A DNA stretch of 64,000 nucleotides from Quercus robur (taxonomy: Eukaryota; Streptophyta; Magnoliopsida; Fagales; Fagaceae), in contig NC_065536.1 of the NCBI RefSeq assembly GCF_932294415.1, forward strand, positions 10,033,974 to 10,097,973. The letters are read 5' to 3'. Under the pieces are notes generated by a model, which saw only the letters and a program-made list of their open reading frames with translations, did no database searches and was not told the origin of the DNA. The translations under genes were made by a program, and so were the position numbers. Of the stretch, positions 1 to 8,757 are shown in pieces (position 1 is the first letter of the stretch; each line of letters begins with the position of its first letter).

Positions 1-855
1 TGGAATAGAACATGTCCTTGAAAATATTTGTTGCTTTCAAAAATGCATTTGTTGATATTTAAGTTTGTCTACTATATTCTTTATCATCCTAAAGAGAATG
101 GTGGGCAGATTAAGTGATAACCATTCAAATTTGAAACCTTGACAATATATTAAGTGACGTAGCTTCATTCCTTGTTCTTTTCGAAGCAATTCTTAAGTAC
201 GTGACAGAAGGTATAAGTTTGAAGTTGCTCCGAAAGGAAGTTGGGCTTTACCAAAGTTGAAAAAGGACCCCCCACTGATCAATAATGATTCCACTTGAGA
301 AAAAGCTTCCCAGCTGCAATAATTAGATTCCGCGTGAAGACTATAAAGAACATGTCCACACTTTCAGCGACATATGCATGTGAAATGTTGACATAAAGTT
401 TTATTTCTTCCATTGTCTTTTCTTGGTTTTGTTTTTTTACTTAAAAAAAAAAAAAAAAAAAATCTGGAATGGAAGGGGGTCTGTGTTGCTAAGAAAATTC
501 ATTGGTAGTTTAGCAAAAGAAAAAAGGAAAATTCATTGGTTGGGAAGAATGAAATTCGACTTGAATCCTATAATCTGATATGTAATTTCCTGCAATCTCA
601 TAAATAATCCACACGGACCACACAAGTTCAAAATCAATCCAATCAGGATATGTTTGGAAAGGAATGAGGTGATGATATAGAGATTCAACCTTTTCTCATA
701 ATGAAACATTTAGAATTGCAGAAAATCATGGTGCAGATGATGTAACCATATGCTACCATACTTTATAGGATCTAAATCTAATAACAAATAATCACTGAAC
801 CATCATTACTTAATTGTGGATGCCCACCTAAGAAATGGCATCAAAATTTGCATTT
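1..855. other. Non-coding flank, copy 1 of a diverged duplicated block
   Basis: No supportable gene. The stretch about 541-855 aligns by eye with 7.54-8.08 kb (shared words such as atctgatat, ttggttggga, gatgatgtaac) and its end with about 23.02-23.10 kb (shared tcaaaatttg...catttgaaa...tgatgaga). It is therefore one copy of an old duplicated segment, not unique sequence. An A tract lies at about 443-462. A 14-bp direct repeat (493-506 and 527-540) flanks an A-rich 20-bp insert. Confidence 0.6.
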
Positions 856-871
856 GAAAGTGATGAGAACA
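856..871. repeat. 16-bp target-site duplication, left side of LINE
   Basis: The 16-mer gaaagtgatgagaaca occurs here and again directly after the A-rich 3' end of the LINE at 6750-6765. A perfect 16-bp duplication of this size is what target-primed reverse transcription leaves, and it fixes the element boundaries. Confidence 0.93.
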
Positions 872-1100
872 GTGGCAATTTAAGTTCCAAATAGCATCCA
901 AAGTCAGTCACACAGTACTAGGAAGCATTACAATTACGTTAGTGCTCTCGCGCTTAGGCACGTAGAAGCAGAGTGAGTCCCACAGTCTCTACACTTGTGG
1001 GAGTTCAGTGACCTCTTCCCAGTGGTCTGGGTGGTGAGGTCAGGGAAGTTTTGTTTTCTTGTTTTCTTGTTTTCAAAGTTTCGGTGTTCTGTCAAGAAAC

Positions 1101-2585
1101 ATGGCGGAGGAGTTGGAAATACTTTGGCGAAAGTTAACGGTCACAGATGAGGAGGAAGAAAGTGTAATACTGGGTAGGGAGTGTACGAGAGCAACAAAAG
1201 AAAGGGGGAAAAACTGTCTACTCATGAAGGTGCTTTCTCGGAGAGGAGTTATGTTAGATGCTCTAAGGAAAAATATTAGAATGTTATGGAAACCAAATAA
1301 GAGCATACAGATCTCGGTAATAGGAGAGGAAGTTTATCTAGTGGAGTTTGATGATGAACAAGATAAGAAGAGAGTTCTTGAGATGAGTCCCTGGCACTAC
1401 GAGAAACAACTGGTGTTGCTGCAGCAGTTTGAAGGGGAGAAAGAACCAAAGGAGCTTGTCTTCAAGTGGTGCCCTTTCTGGGTTCAAATTTACAACCTAC
1501 CACTCAAACACAGGACAAGAGAAACAGGTTTGGCCATTGGGGCTAGTCTTGGAGAGGTTTTGGAAGTGGATGTGGCTGACTCAGGGGTACAATGGGGGAA
1601 ATGTCTCCGTGTGCGAGTGAGGATAGATGTAACAAGAAAACTGATACGGGGAAGAAAAATAAAGGTTGAGGAGGGAGTGGACCGGTGGGTGCTCTTCAAA
1701 TACGAGCGTTTACCGAATTTCTGCTATCGGTGTGGGCTTTTGGAACACGACTTAAAGGAGTGCCCACAGAACAGGGGAGGCGATAAAGAAGGCAAAACAG
1801 AGGAGCTTCAATATGGGGCATGGATGAGGGGAGATCCGGTGAAGAAGTCGGGCTGGGAACCTCACCTCATTAAGAATAACGATGGCGGGGATAGCAGGGG
1901 AAAGAGGCCTAGCAGCGGGAATAGAAGTCCGATGGTTCAAACGTCGAGGTGTGAAGCTAGGGGGCCTGAAAAGGATGCGACTGTGGTGCAGTCCCTCGGG
2001 GAGAGTTATGAGGAGAAGTCGACAAAAAAGTCAGAGAGAGGGGAGCAAAACAAGGTGGAGCTTCATCAAAATGGAATGCTCAGTATTACAAGTGAAATCC
2101 CAAAAGTCACTCTACCCATTTCGGTGAAAGTTGGTGAGATGAGTAGTCAGGCTACCAACGTAAAAGAAGGGGATGGGCAAAAGGAGACAGTGGCGGGAAA
2201 TGAGGAGCCCCCACCTTTTAATTTTGAACATGGGCCAAAGGATAAGGAAGTGGAGCCAAGTGTGGGCTTGGAAAGAAACAAAACTGAGGGCCCAATGGCC
2301 ATGACTTATGAGATGAGTGTGGGCTGGATTGCTGAGTCCTTAAGCCCAACCAGCGGCCACTGGAAACGAAGGGCTAGAGCAGGCCAATCTAAAGGGAAGG
2401 AAAAGGTTGCAAGCCCAGCTGAAAAGAAAAGAGGGAGTCTGACTCCTTTAGGTGAGATTGACCAGAATGTTCTGGTGAGAAAACGAAGAAAGGTGGAGAA
2501 ACTTGGAGAGGGCGAAGCAGAAAAAGAAAATGAAAAGGATGGCGGAGAGGCGGTGGCTGCTGCGCAGCACCGCCGAGCTCAATGA
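1101..2585 (+). CDS. LINE ORF1: DUF4283 / CCHC zinc-knuckle RNA-binding protein
   Basis: Nucleic-acid chaperone-like ORF1 protein of a plant L1 element, expected to coat the element RNA. I start it at the ATG at 1101 (MAEELE...), since a leading acidic stretch is usual for these proteins; an in-frame ATG at 1059 would add 14 residues. Residues about 20-185 look like a DUF4283 domain (LVEFDDEQDKKRVLEMSPW, FWVQIYNLPL). A zinc knuckle FCYRCGLLEHDLKEC follows near residue 210. The C-terminal half is low-complexity, rich in Lys, Glu and Ser, and ends in a basic and Glu-rich tail. Its TGA stop overlaps the ORF2 start as ATGA at 2582-2585. That overlap suggests ORF2 is translated by termination-reinitiation or a similar coupled mechanism (inference). 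Confidence 0.9.
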   Translation: MAEELEILWRKLTVTDEEEESVILGRECTRATKERGKNCLLMKVLSRRGVMLDALRKNIRMLWKPNKSIQISVIGEEVYLVEFDDEQDKKRVLEMSPWHYEKQLVLLQQFEGEKEPKELVFKWCPFWVQIYNLPLKHRTRETGLAIGASLGEVLEVDVADSGVQWGKCLRVRVRIDVTRKLIRGRKIKVEEGVDRWVLFKYERLPNFCYRCGLLEHDLKECPQNRGGDKEGKTEELQYGAWMRGDPVKKSGWEPHLIKNNDGGDSRGKRPSSGNRSPMVQTSRCEARGPEKDATVVQSLGESYEEKSTKKSERGEQNKVELHQNGMLSITSEIPKVTLPISVKVGEMSSQATNVKEGDGQKETVAGNEEPPPFNFEHGPKDKEVEPSVGLERNKTEGPMAMTYEMSVGWIAESLSPTSGHWKRRARAGQSKGKEKVASPAEKKRGSLTPLGEIDQNVLVRKRRKVEKLGEGEAEKENEKDGGEAVAAAQHRRAQ

Positions 2586-5500
2586 GCATCTTGGCGTGGA
2601 ACTGCCGTGGCCTGGGGTCAGCTGCGGCGGTGCGGTCTCTCACCGATCTGGTGAAAGAAGTTGATCCTTTCTTGGTTTTCTTATCAGAGACCAAGGCAAA
2701 ACAGAGACGAATAAAGGGCCTTCAGAGAAAACTTCAGCTAACTCAGGGTATCACGGTGCCTTGCGACGGTCGGAGTGGAGGGCTGGTGTTGATGTGGAAG
2801 GAAGGGGCGGAGGTGTGTTTACAAAGCTGTTCAAACTCCCATATTGACGTGGTGGTTCGCGGAGGAAACGGTGCGCTGCCATGGCGAGCAACGGGGTTCT
2901 ACGGTCATCCGGAAGCAGGTATGAGATTTATTTCTTGGGAGTTAATTAGATCTCTTAAGAGGCAGTGTGATCTTCCGTGGGTCTTGTTTGGGGATTTTAA
3001 TGAAATTGTTCATTCGGATGAGAAACTAGGGTGGTTAGATAGGGATGCGAGACAAATGGAGGGGTTTAGAGAATGCTTATCGGATTGTGGTTTGTTTGAT
3101 CTTGGTTTTGTGGGGCAGCGTTACACTTGGTGTAATGGAAGAATTGGGGAGCAACGAACTCTAGTTAGACTTGACAGGATGGTAGCAAATGAACGGTGGT
3201 TGAATATGTTTAGGGAGGCAAAGGTGTATCATAGAGCAATGGCTGCGTCCGATCACTGTTTGCTCAATTTGTCCCTCAGGCGCCAAGTAAATAGAAGAGG
3301 TGGAAGAAAACGCTTCATGTTCGAAGCAATGTGGACTAGGGAGGAGGGGTGTAGGAAGGTGATTGAAGAGGTCTGGGATCCGCTAAATTGCAATCCGAAT
3401 GTGCAAATTATGGATAGATTAAAGAGTTGCCAGGAGGGGCTGCAGACTTGGAACAGGAGGGTTTTCGGCAATGTAAATAAGACTCTGAAACAAAAGCAGA
3501 ACCGCCTTCAACAATTGGAAATGTTGAATTTACTTCATGAACCAGCGGAGGAAATTAGAGCACTAAAGAAGGAGATAAACGAAGTCACACTCCGGGAGGA
3601 GATGATGTGGAACCAGAGATCAAGGGCAATGTGGGTTAAGTGTGGGGACCGAAACACAAAGTTTTTTCATGCTACGGCGAGCAATAGACGTAGGAGAAAT
3701 AGGATTGAAGGCCTTTATGATTGTGAAGGCAGGTGGACGGAGGAAAAAGAAGAAGTGGAAGGCATAATTCTGAATTATTTTCAGGAAATTTTCAGTACCA
3801 GCCATCCTGTTGAGTTCGGCTGTAGTCTGGGAGCCATAGAAAGGAGGGTATCAGATGATATGAATGATGATCTCCTTCAAGAGTTCCGTGAAGAGGAGGT
3901 TAGGCGTGCCTTGAAGCAAATGCATCCGACAAAGTCTCCAGGACCGGACGGTATGTCCCCTGTTTTCTTTCAATCTTATTGGGATGTGGTGGGTCCTCAG
4001 GTGGTAGATTGTGTTCTTAATACTATTAAAACCGGTGTTATGCCAAATGGTTTAAATGATACTTTTATCTGCTTAATCCCTAAAGTTAATTGTCCCCAAA
4101 AGATGACGGAATTTCGTCCGATTAGTTTATGTAATGTTATATATAAAATGGTTTCAAAAGTGTTAGCTAATAGGTTAAAGAAAGTCCTTCCAGCTGTTAT
4201 TAGTGAGGCCCAAAGTGCGTTTGTACCAGGGCGGCAGATTACAGACAATGTCCTGGTGGCTTTCGAAACCATGCACTACATAAATCAAAAAAGAACGGGG
4301 AAGAAGGGGTTGATGGCAATAAAATTGGACATGAGCAAGGCTTATGACCGGGTTGAATGGGCATACCTAGAGGCGATAATGCGCCGTTTGGGTTTTCGGG
4401 AAAGATGGATCTCTTTGATGATGATGTGTGTGAATTCAGTGTCATACTCTGTGCTCTTGAATGGGGAGCCAAAGGGCAGAATCCTTCCTACTCGAGGCCT
4501 AAGACAAGGGGATCCTATTTCCCCGTACCTCTTCCTGTTGTGTGCTGAGGGCCTCTCGGCCTTGCTTCGTGTGGGTGAAGTTAGGGGAATTCCAAGAGGC
4601 ATTGCAGTATGTAGGCAAGCTCCAGTGGTCTCTCATTTGCTTTTTGCAGATGACTGCATAGTCTTCTGTAATGCGTCTATAGAGGAAGGAGCTAGAGTAA
4701 CGAAAATACTTGAGGAGTATGAAAGGGAGTCAGGGCAGAAGCTAAATAGAGAGAAGACTTCTCTCTTTTTCAGCAAGAATACAAGCGACGAGGTTAAAGA
4801 GGAAGTTAAGGACATGTTTGGGGCCCAGGTCATCCACCAACATGAGCGCTACTTGGGGCTGCCCCCTCTGGTGGGGAGGGGAAAAAAGAAAGCCTTCCAG
4901 CGTATTCTGGACCAGGTTGGTCGAAAAGTTGCGGGTTGGAAGGGGAAGTTACTAACTATGGCTGGTCGGGAAATTCTAATTAAGGCGGTTGCCCAAGCTA
5001 CTCCTATGTACACTATGAATTGTTTTAAACTCCCGGATGCTTTGTGTAATGAGATCAATTCCTTGATTAGAAACTTTTGGTGGGGTCAACGGGACAAAGA
5101 AAGAAAACTAGCTTGGCTAGCATGGGAGAAGATGTGTACTCCCAAAGCGGAGGGGGGGATGGGCTTCAAGGATCTTAAAGCTTTTAACCTTGCTTTGCTT
5201 GCAAAACAAGGGTGGAGGCTTATTCAAAACACGGAGTCTCTTGCACATAGAGTTTTGAAAGCTAAGTATTTCCCAAACTCCAATTATCTAGAGGCCCAAA
5301 TTGGTAAGAAACCGTCGTATACTTGGAGGAGTTTGATGGATGCAAAAGAGGTTCTTCGAAGAGGCTTGAAATGGAATATTGGGAATGGGCAAAAAACAAA
5401 AATATGGGCAGATAGGTGGATCCCAATTCCAAATTCCTTTATGGTTGTTAGTCCTAAACCCCAAAACTTTGAGGGCGAGCTAGTGGAGTCCCTCATTGAC

Positions 5501-6712
5501 CGGGAAGTAGGGGGCTGGGATATCAATGCGGTGAAGGATATTTTCTTACCTCATGAAGCGGAGGCAATCTTAAGTATTCCAATAAGTCCTAGTTTCCCGG
5601 AGGATGCTTTGATATGGGCTTGGTCGAAAAAAGGTAACTTCCTAGTTAAAAGTGCTTACCAGGTAGCTTTAAGGTGGCTGGTTGAAAACAGAGGTAGGGG
5701 AGCAGGGGGTGAAGTGTCAAATCCGAGGAGAAAGAAGGAGTTTTGGCAGTCTATTTGGGGCTTAAACTGTCCAAACAAAGTTAAACACTTTATGTGGAGG
5801 GCATGTAAGAACATACTACCTACAAACTACTGTCTTTGGAGGCGAAAGGTGACTACGGAGGATAAATGCATTTTCTGTGGTCTGAGTGAATCTTCCGGGC
5901 ATGCCCTTTGGGATTGTTGGGCAGCAGCGGCTGTGTGGAAGGAAACAATGCTTTCTTTGCCAAAGGTGAGTCATCCTAGTAAAGACTTTATTGATGTTAT
6001 ATGGAAGATTTGGGTGGATGGGAAGGAGATAGAGTGGGAGCGTCTAGCGTGTACAGCATGGGGTATATGGAAGAATAGAAATACTGCAAAGTTTGAAGGC
6101 AAGACTAGGCTAGCTAAGGAAATAGTCTCGGAAGTAAGTGGGCTGGTTGAGGAGTTTAAGGGGCTGCAGGATGTCCCAAAACAGAGAGCACAGCTGAGTT
6201 TAGTAGGGTGGAGTCCTCCTCGTGAAGGATGGTTTAAAGTTAATGTTGACGGAGCGGTGTTTAAAGAGTTGGGCAGTTGCGGAATAGGGGTTGTGATAAG
6301 AAATGAAAGGGGTCTTCTAATGGGAGCTATGAGCAAGAGGCTGGATTTACCCTTGGGAGCGCTGGAAGTGGAGACGAAGGCCTTTGAAGAGGGCTTTCAG
6401 CTAGCAGGTGATCTCGGTTTGAGGAACATTATAGTGGAAGGTGACGCGAAGACAGTGACAGATGCTCTGGCTGGTCGCTGTGCCCCTCCAAGCTCGATTC
6501 AGATGATTATTGAAGGATCTTGGAGGGGGAGTCATAATGTCCAGAAGTGGCAGATTTCTCATGTTTGTAGGGCCGGCAACTGTGCTGCCTATTTGATGGC
6601 AAGAAATGCTAAATTTGTAAATGACAGCATTGTGTGGGTGGAGGATACTCCACCCATCCTAGAATGTCAGTTGTTCAAAGATGTATCTGGTTTGGACTTA
6701 ATGTCCTTTTAA
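2582..6712 (+). CDS. LINE ORF2: endonuclease-reverse transcriptase-RNase H polyprotein
   Basis: Enzyme that nicks the target and copies the element RNA in place. The 1376-residue frame is unbroken. Domains in order: an exonuclease-endonuclease-phosphatase fold from the N-terminus (MSILAWNCRGLG; FGDFNEI; ASDHCLL near residue 222). Reverse transcriptase about 460-740 (FRPISLCNVIYK, AIKLDMSKAYDRVEW, GLRQGDPISPYLF, catalytic FADD near 688). The zf-RVT module near 1053-1110 (IWGLNCPNKVKHFMWR, CIFCGLSESSGHALWDC). A C-terminal plant-type RNase H from about 1220 (VNVDGAVF, later Glu and GDAK acidic residues). The start is the ATG overlapping the ORF1 stop. The domain order is typical of plant L1 elements. 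No frameshift or missing catalytic residue was seen, though activity cannot be shown from sequence. Confidence 0.95.
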   Translation: MSILAWNCRGLGSAAAVRSLTDLVKEVDPFLVFLSETKAKQRRIKGLQRKLQLTQGITVPCDGRSGGLVLMWKEGAEVCLQSCSNSHIDVVVRGGNGALPWRATGFYGHPEAGMRFISWELIRSLKRQCDLPWVLFGDFNEIVHSDEKLGWLDRDARQMEGFRECLSDCGLFDLGFVGQRYTWCNGRIGEQRTLVRLDRMVANERWLNMFREAKVYHRAMAASDHCLLNLSLRRQVNRRGGRKRFMFEAMWTREEGCRKVIEEVWDPLNCNPNVQIMDRLKSCQEGLQTWNRRVFGNVNKTLKQKQNRLQQLEMLNLLHEPAEEIRALKKEINEVTLREEMMWNQRSRAMWVKCGDRNTKFFHATASNRRRRNRIEGLYDCEGRWTEEKEEVEGIILNYFQEIFSTSHPVEFGCSLGAIERRVSDDMNDDLLQEFREEEVRRALKQMHPTKSPGPDGMSPVFFQSYWDVVGPQVVDCVLNTIKTGVMPNGLNDTFICLIPKVNCPQKMTEFRPISLCNVIYKMVSKVLANRLKKVLPAVISEAQSAFVPGRQITDNVLVAFETMHYINQKRTGKKGLMAIKLDMSKAYDRVEWAYLEAIMRRLGFRERWISLMMMCVNSVSYSVLLNGEPKGRILPTRGLRQGDPISPYLFLLCAEGLSALLRVGEVRGIPRGIAVCRQAPVVSHLLFADDCIVFCNASIEEGARVTKILEEYERESGQKLNREKTSLFFSKNTSDEVKEEVKDMFGAQVIHQHERYLGLPPLVGRGKKKAFQRILDQVGRKVAGWKGKLLTMAGREILIKAVAQATPMYTMNCFKLPDALCNEINSLIRNFWWGQRDKERKLAWLAWEKMCTPKAEGGMGFKDLKAFNLALLAKQGWRLIQNTESLAHRVLKAKYFPNSNYLEAQIGKKPSYTWRSLMDAKEVLRRGLKWNIGNGQKTKIWADRWIPIPNSFMVVSPKPQNFEGELVESLIDREVGGWDINAVKDIFLPHEAEAILSIPISPSFPEDALIWAWSKKGNFLVKSAYQVALRWLVENRGRGAGGEVSNPRRKKEFWQSIWGLNCPNKVKHFMWRACKNILPTNYCLWRRKVTTEDKCIFCGLSESSGHALWDCWAAAAVWKETMLSLPKVSHPSKDFIDVIWKIWVDGKEIEWERLACTAWGIWKNRNTAKFEGKTRLAKEIVSEVSGLVEEFKGLQDVPKQRAQLSLVGWSPPREGWFKVNVDGAVFKELGSCGIGVVIRNERGLLMGAMSKRLDLPLGALEVETKAFEEGFQLAGDLGLRNIIVEGDAKTVTDALAGRCAPPSSIQMIIEGSWRGSHNVQKWQISHVCRAGNCAAYLMARNAKFVNDSIVWVEDTPPILECQLFKDVSGLDLMSF

Positions 6713-6749
6713 TGAATGTTTCTGAATGTTGGTTATCAAAAAAAAAGAA

Positions 6750-6765
6750 GAAAGTGATGAGAACA
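6750..6765. repeat. 16-bp target-site duplication, right side of LINE
   Basis: Identical to 856-871. It begins right after the A-rich tail of the LINE. Confidence 0.93.
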
Positions 6766-8065
6766 TAAATCAAGTCAAGATCTTATAATAATCAGTTTTG
6801 TTCCCATTTCTCTCAAACAGCCTACAGGACATGCTTTGATTGTTGTTCCCAATTCTCCATCTCCTTCTATCGGATGACTTATGGCAGTCACACAAAATTG
6901 TTCAAAATCAGCAGCTACTCTTGTCATTATAGTATTATTTGGCAATCAGTTTTAACAAACAGAGATAAGAATTTTGACCGTATTACCATGTTGGCATGAT
7001 CTAGGTCCTGCAAATCCTTTATTGCATTGTTAGAGTTCTTTATCACAGCCTGCTAGATCCACCAGGACCACCACTATTAATAATGGCTCAATAGTATTAA
7101 AATAAGAGAAGTCATGATTAGAAAAACATCAGACCATCTTAAAGGTTTGTAATAGAGAGGTGAAATCACTCATGCTAGGCCTTAATAGTGTGAATTGTTC
7201 CTGTAGATACACTAACTGAGCTACCATTAATGTCTTTGCAAAAGCCTATCACGATGGCACAAAATCACATGTTTACTCCTTCCATTATATGATTTTATAT
7301 CCAATGCAATGTTACAGATCAAGGATATTGTATAAAACTCTATTCACGGCTCTAATAAAGTTAATTATTAAAATTTAATGACAAATTCTAGATGATTTCT
7401 ACTCAATTTTACTTTCTTCTCTTACCTATTAAAAAAAAAACTTAGATCTCTTAAATTTATTCTATTTGCTATGACTTCTCAAGAGATTTTTTTTTCTTCA
7501 TTATCTTTTTTAAACAAATTAAATGGGAATTAAGGGGCCTGTACTACTCAGAAAATTAATTGGTTGGGATGAAATAAATTGGTTGGGCCTACCAATCAAA
7601 TAATACTTACTTTCTATATGTTGGCAAGCTCATTCTAGGTTAATTTTGACAAATCATCATGAAAGAAGAAACTCATCCACTCAAAAGATATTAGAAGAGA
7701 GATTGAGAATGACAACCAAAAAAGAAGAGAAGGGAAATTCAAACCATGAGAAAAGTGACGGGAATCTTTTTTAGAATATGCTAAAATCCTATGATCCTTA
7801 TAAGGTTCCTATCATCTGATATACAATTTCTTGTGACCTAATTAAAAAAATTGCATTGCTTTAAGTCAATGCAGTCAAAATATGTTGGAAACAAATAGTT
7901 TGAATATCGGAGATTTGAACCTTTTGTTTCTGGAATTTGAAATGTAAGAATATAAGAATAAAGGAAGAAACATAACAATATACAACACTATTAGGAATTT
8001 TTTTTTTTTTTTGAAAAAACACTATTAGGAATTAGGATTGCAAAAGATCACATTGCAAATGATGT
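6766..8065. other. Non-coding DNA: rest of copy 1 and a further copy of the duplicated block
   Basis: No gene seen. 6766 to about 7070 aligns by eye with about 23.10-23.46 kb (shared acttatggca, cacacaaaatt, attaccatg, atgatctagg / ataatctagg). About 7.54-8.08 kb repeats the 0.5-0.76 kb block in diverged form. The LINE and the Tat element therefore both sit inside an old local duplication. Confidence 0.55.
7984..8033. repeat. T-tract micro-insertion with 16-bp direct repeats
   Basis: The 16-mer aacactattaggaatt is at 7984-7999 and 8018-8033, flanking only 18 bp: thirteen T's and gaaaa. This looks like a target-site duplication around a retroposed poly(A) tail in reverse orientation, with essentially no body. 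Confidence 0.6.
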
Positions 8066-8185
8066 AACGTTGTGCTAACATTTGTACAGGGTAAGAGGAG
8101 CTAAAGTAAACCTAAGAATTGCTATTTTGCCATTCTTAGGTTTACTTTAGCTCCTCTTACCCTGTACAAATGTTAGCACAACGTT
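8066..8185. repeat. Perfect 54-bp inverted repeat (foldback) beside the Tat LTR
   Basis: The left arm 8066-8119 is the exact reverse complement of the right arm 8132-8185, with a 12-bp spacer 8120-8131. I checked this base by base. The left arm continues the ancestral duplicated block, so the right arm is the added inverted copy. A 24-bp word across the spacer (8113-8136) recurs at 18442-18465 on the other side of the Tat element. It would fold into a long hairpin as DNA or RNA. Confidence 0.9.
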
Positions 8186-8196
8186 GATGAAATATT

Positions 8197-8201
8197 ATTC
8201 C
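8197..8201. repeat. 5-bp target-site duplication ATTCC, left side of Tat element
   Basis: ATTCC precedes the 5' LTR and recurs at 18420-18424 right after the 3' LTR. Confidence 0.9.
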
Positions 8202-8692
8202 TGAAGATGGTAAAATATAGAGCCTGATGGACCTACCTTAATGGGCCTGACGGATCGGAACTGGTGGGCCTGTATAAAGATGATCCCCTGCACTTTGAAG
8301 GCCCATTGCTGACAGACGTAGTAAGGGCCCATGATCCGAGGTCCATATCGCCTAGAAAAGCCTTAAGAGCCAAAAATGGAAATCCTTGCTCACCACGCTC
8401 AGAGGAATTTGTATTAGAGTCCCACATGGAAAAGATTTGGAAACCAAGGAGAAAAGTCAACCCTTTGCCACTATAAAAGGCCTGCCACCCTCAGAAATCG
8501 AGGTACGCTTTAATTGACCCTCTCTAACGCTCTAAGTGAAACAGAAGAATTTTAACTTGACCGTCGGAGAGCTTTTGGCCGGCACCACACCGGTGCTCTC
8601 TGAAGGACTTCTTTCGATTGCTTCTGTCGTGCAGGTTCGCTTCGAGTCGCGAGTACGGTGTGACCCACTGGTGACAATTTTCGACGTCATCA
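8202..8692 (+). repeat. 5' LTR of Tat element
   Basis: Starts TGAAGATGG and ends CGTCATCA, followed by GT and the PBS. Same length as the 3' LTR (491 bp), with six mismatches seen by eye. It contains a TATA box near 8472. Confidence 0.95.
8472..8478 (+). promoter_or_regulatory. TATA box in the 5' LTR
   Basis: TATAAAA in the context ccactataaaaggcc, about 270 bp into the LTR. It probably starts the genomic RNA about 30 bp downstream. The same motif is at 18199-18205 in the 3' LTR and in the related solo LTR near 41.44 kb (minus). Confidence 0.7.
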
Positions 8693-8694
8693 GT

Positions 8695-8712
8695 TGGCGC
8701 CGTCTGTGGGAA
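8695..8712 (+). promoter_or_regulatory. Primer-binding site of Tat element
   Basis: TGGCGCCGTCTGTGGGAA starts two bases after the LTR end, where a tRNA primer pairs to begin minus-strand synthesis. TGGCGCC is a common start of plant Gypsy primer sites. I did not verify the exact tRNA. Confidence 0.8.
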
Positions 8713-8757
8713 AACGATCGTCATAACACATTATCGCTTCTTAGACAAAAGAGTTAC

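Larger units (their letters stand above)
872..6749 (+). mobile_element. Intact L1-type LINE (plant non-LTR retrotransposon)
   Basis: A complete element of about 5.9 kb. It has a 5'UTR of about 230 bp, ORF1 (gag-like RNA-binding protein), ORF2 (endonuclease, reverse transcriptase, RNase H), a short 3'UTR and a 3' end of gttatc plus nine A's, then gaag. Perfect 16-bp target-site duplications flank it. Both ORFs are open and all expected catalytic motifs are present, so this copy may be young or even competent. The target sequence lies in a duplicated block whose paralogue near 23.1 kb lacks the insertion, giving a natural empty site. Confidence 0.93.
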
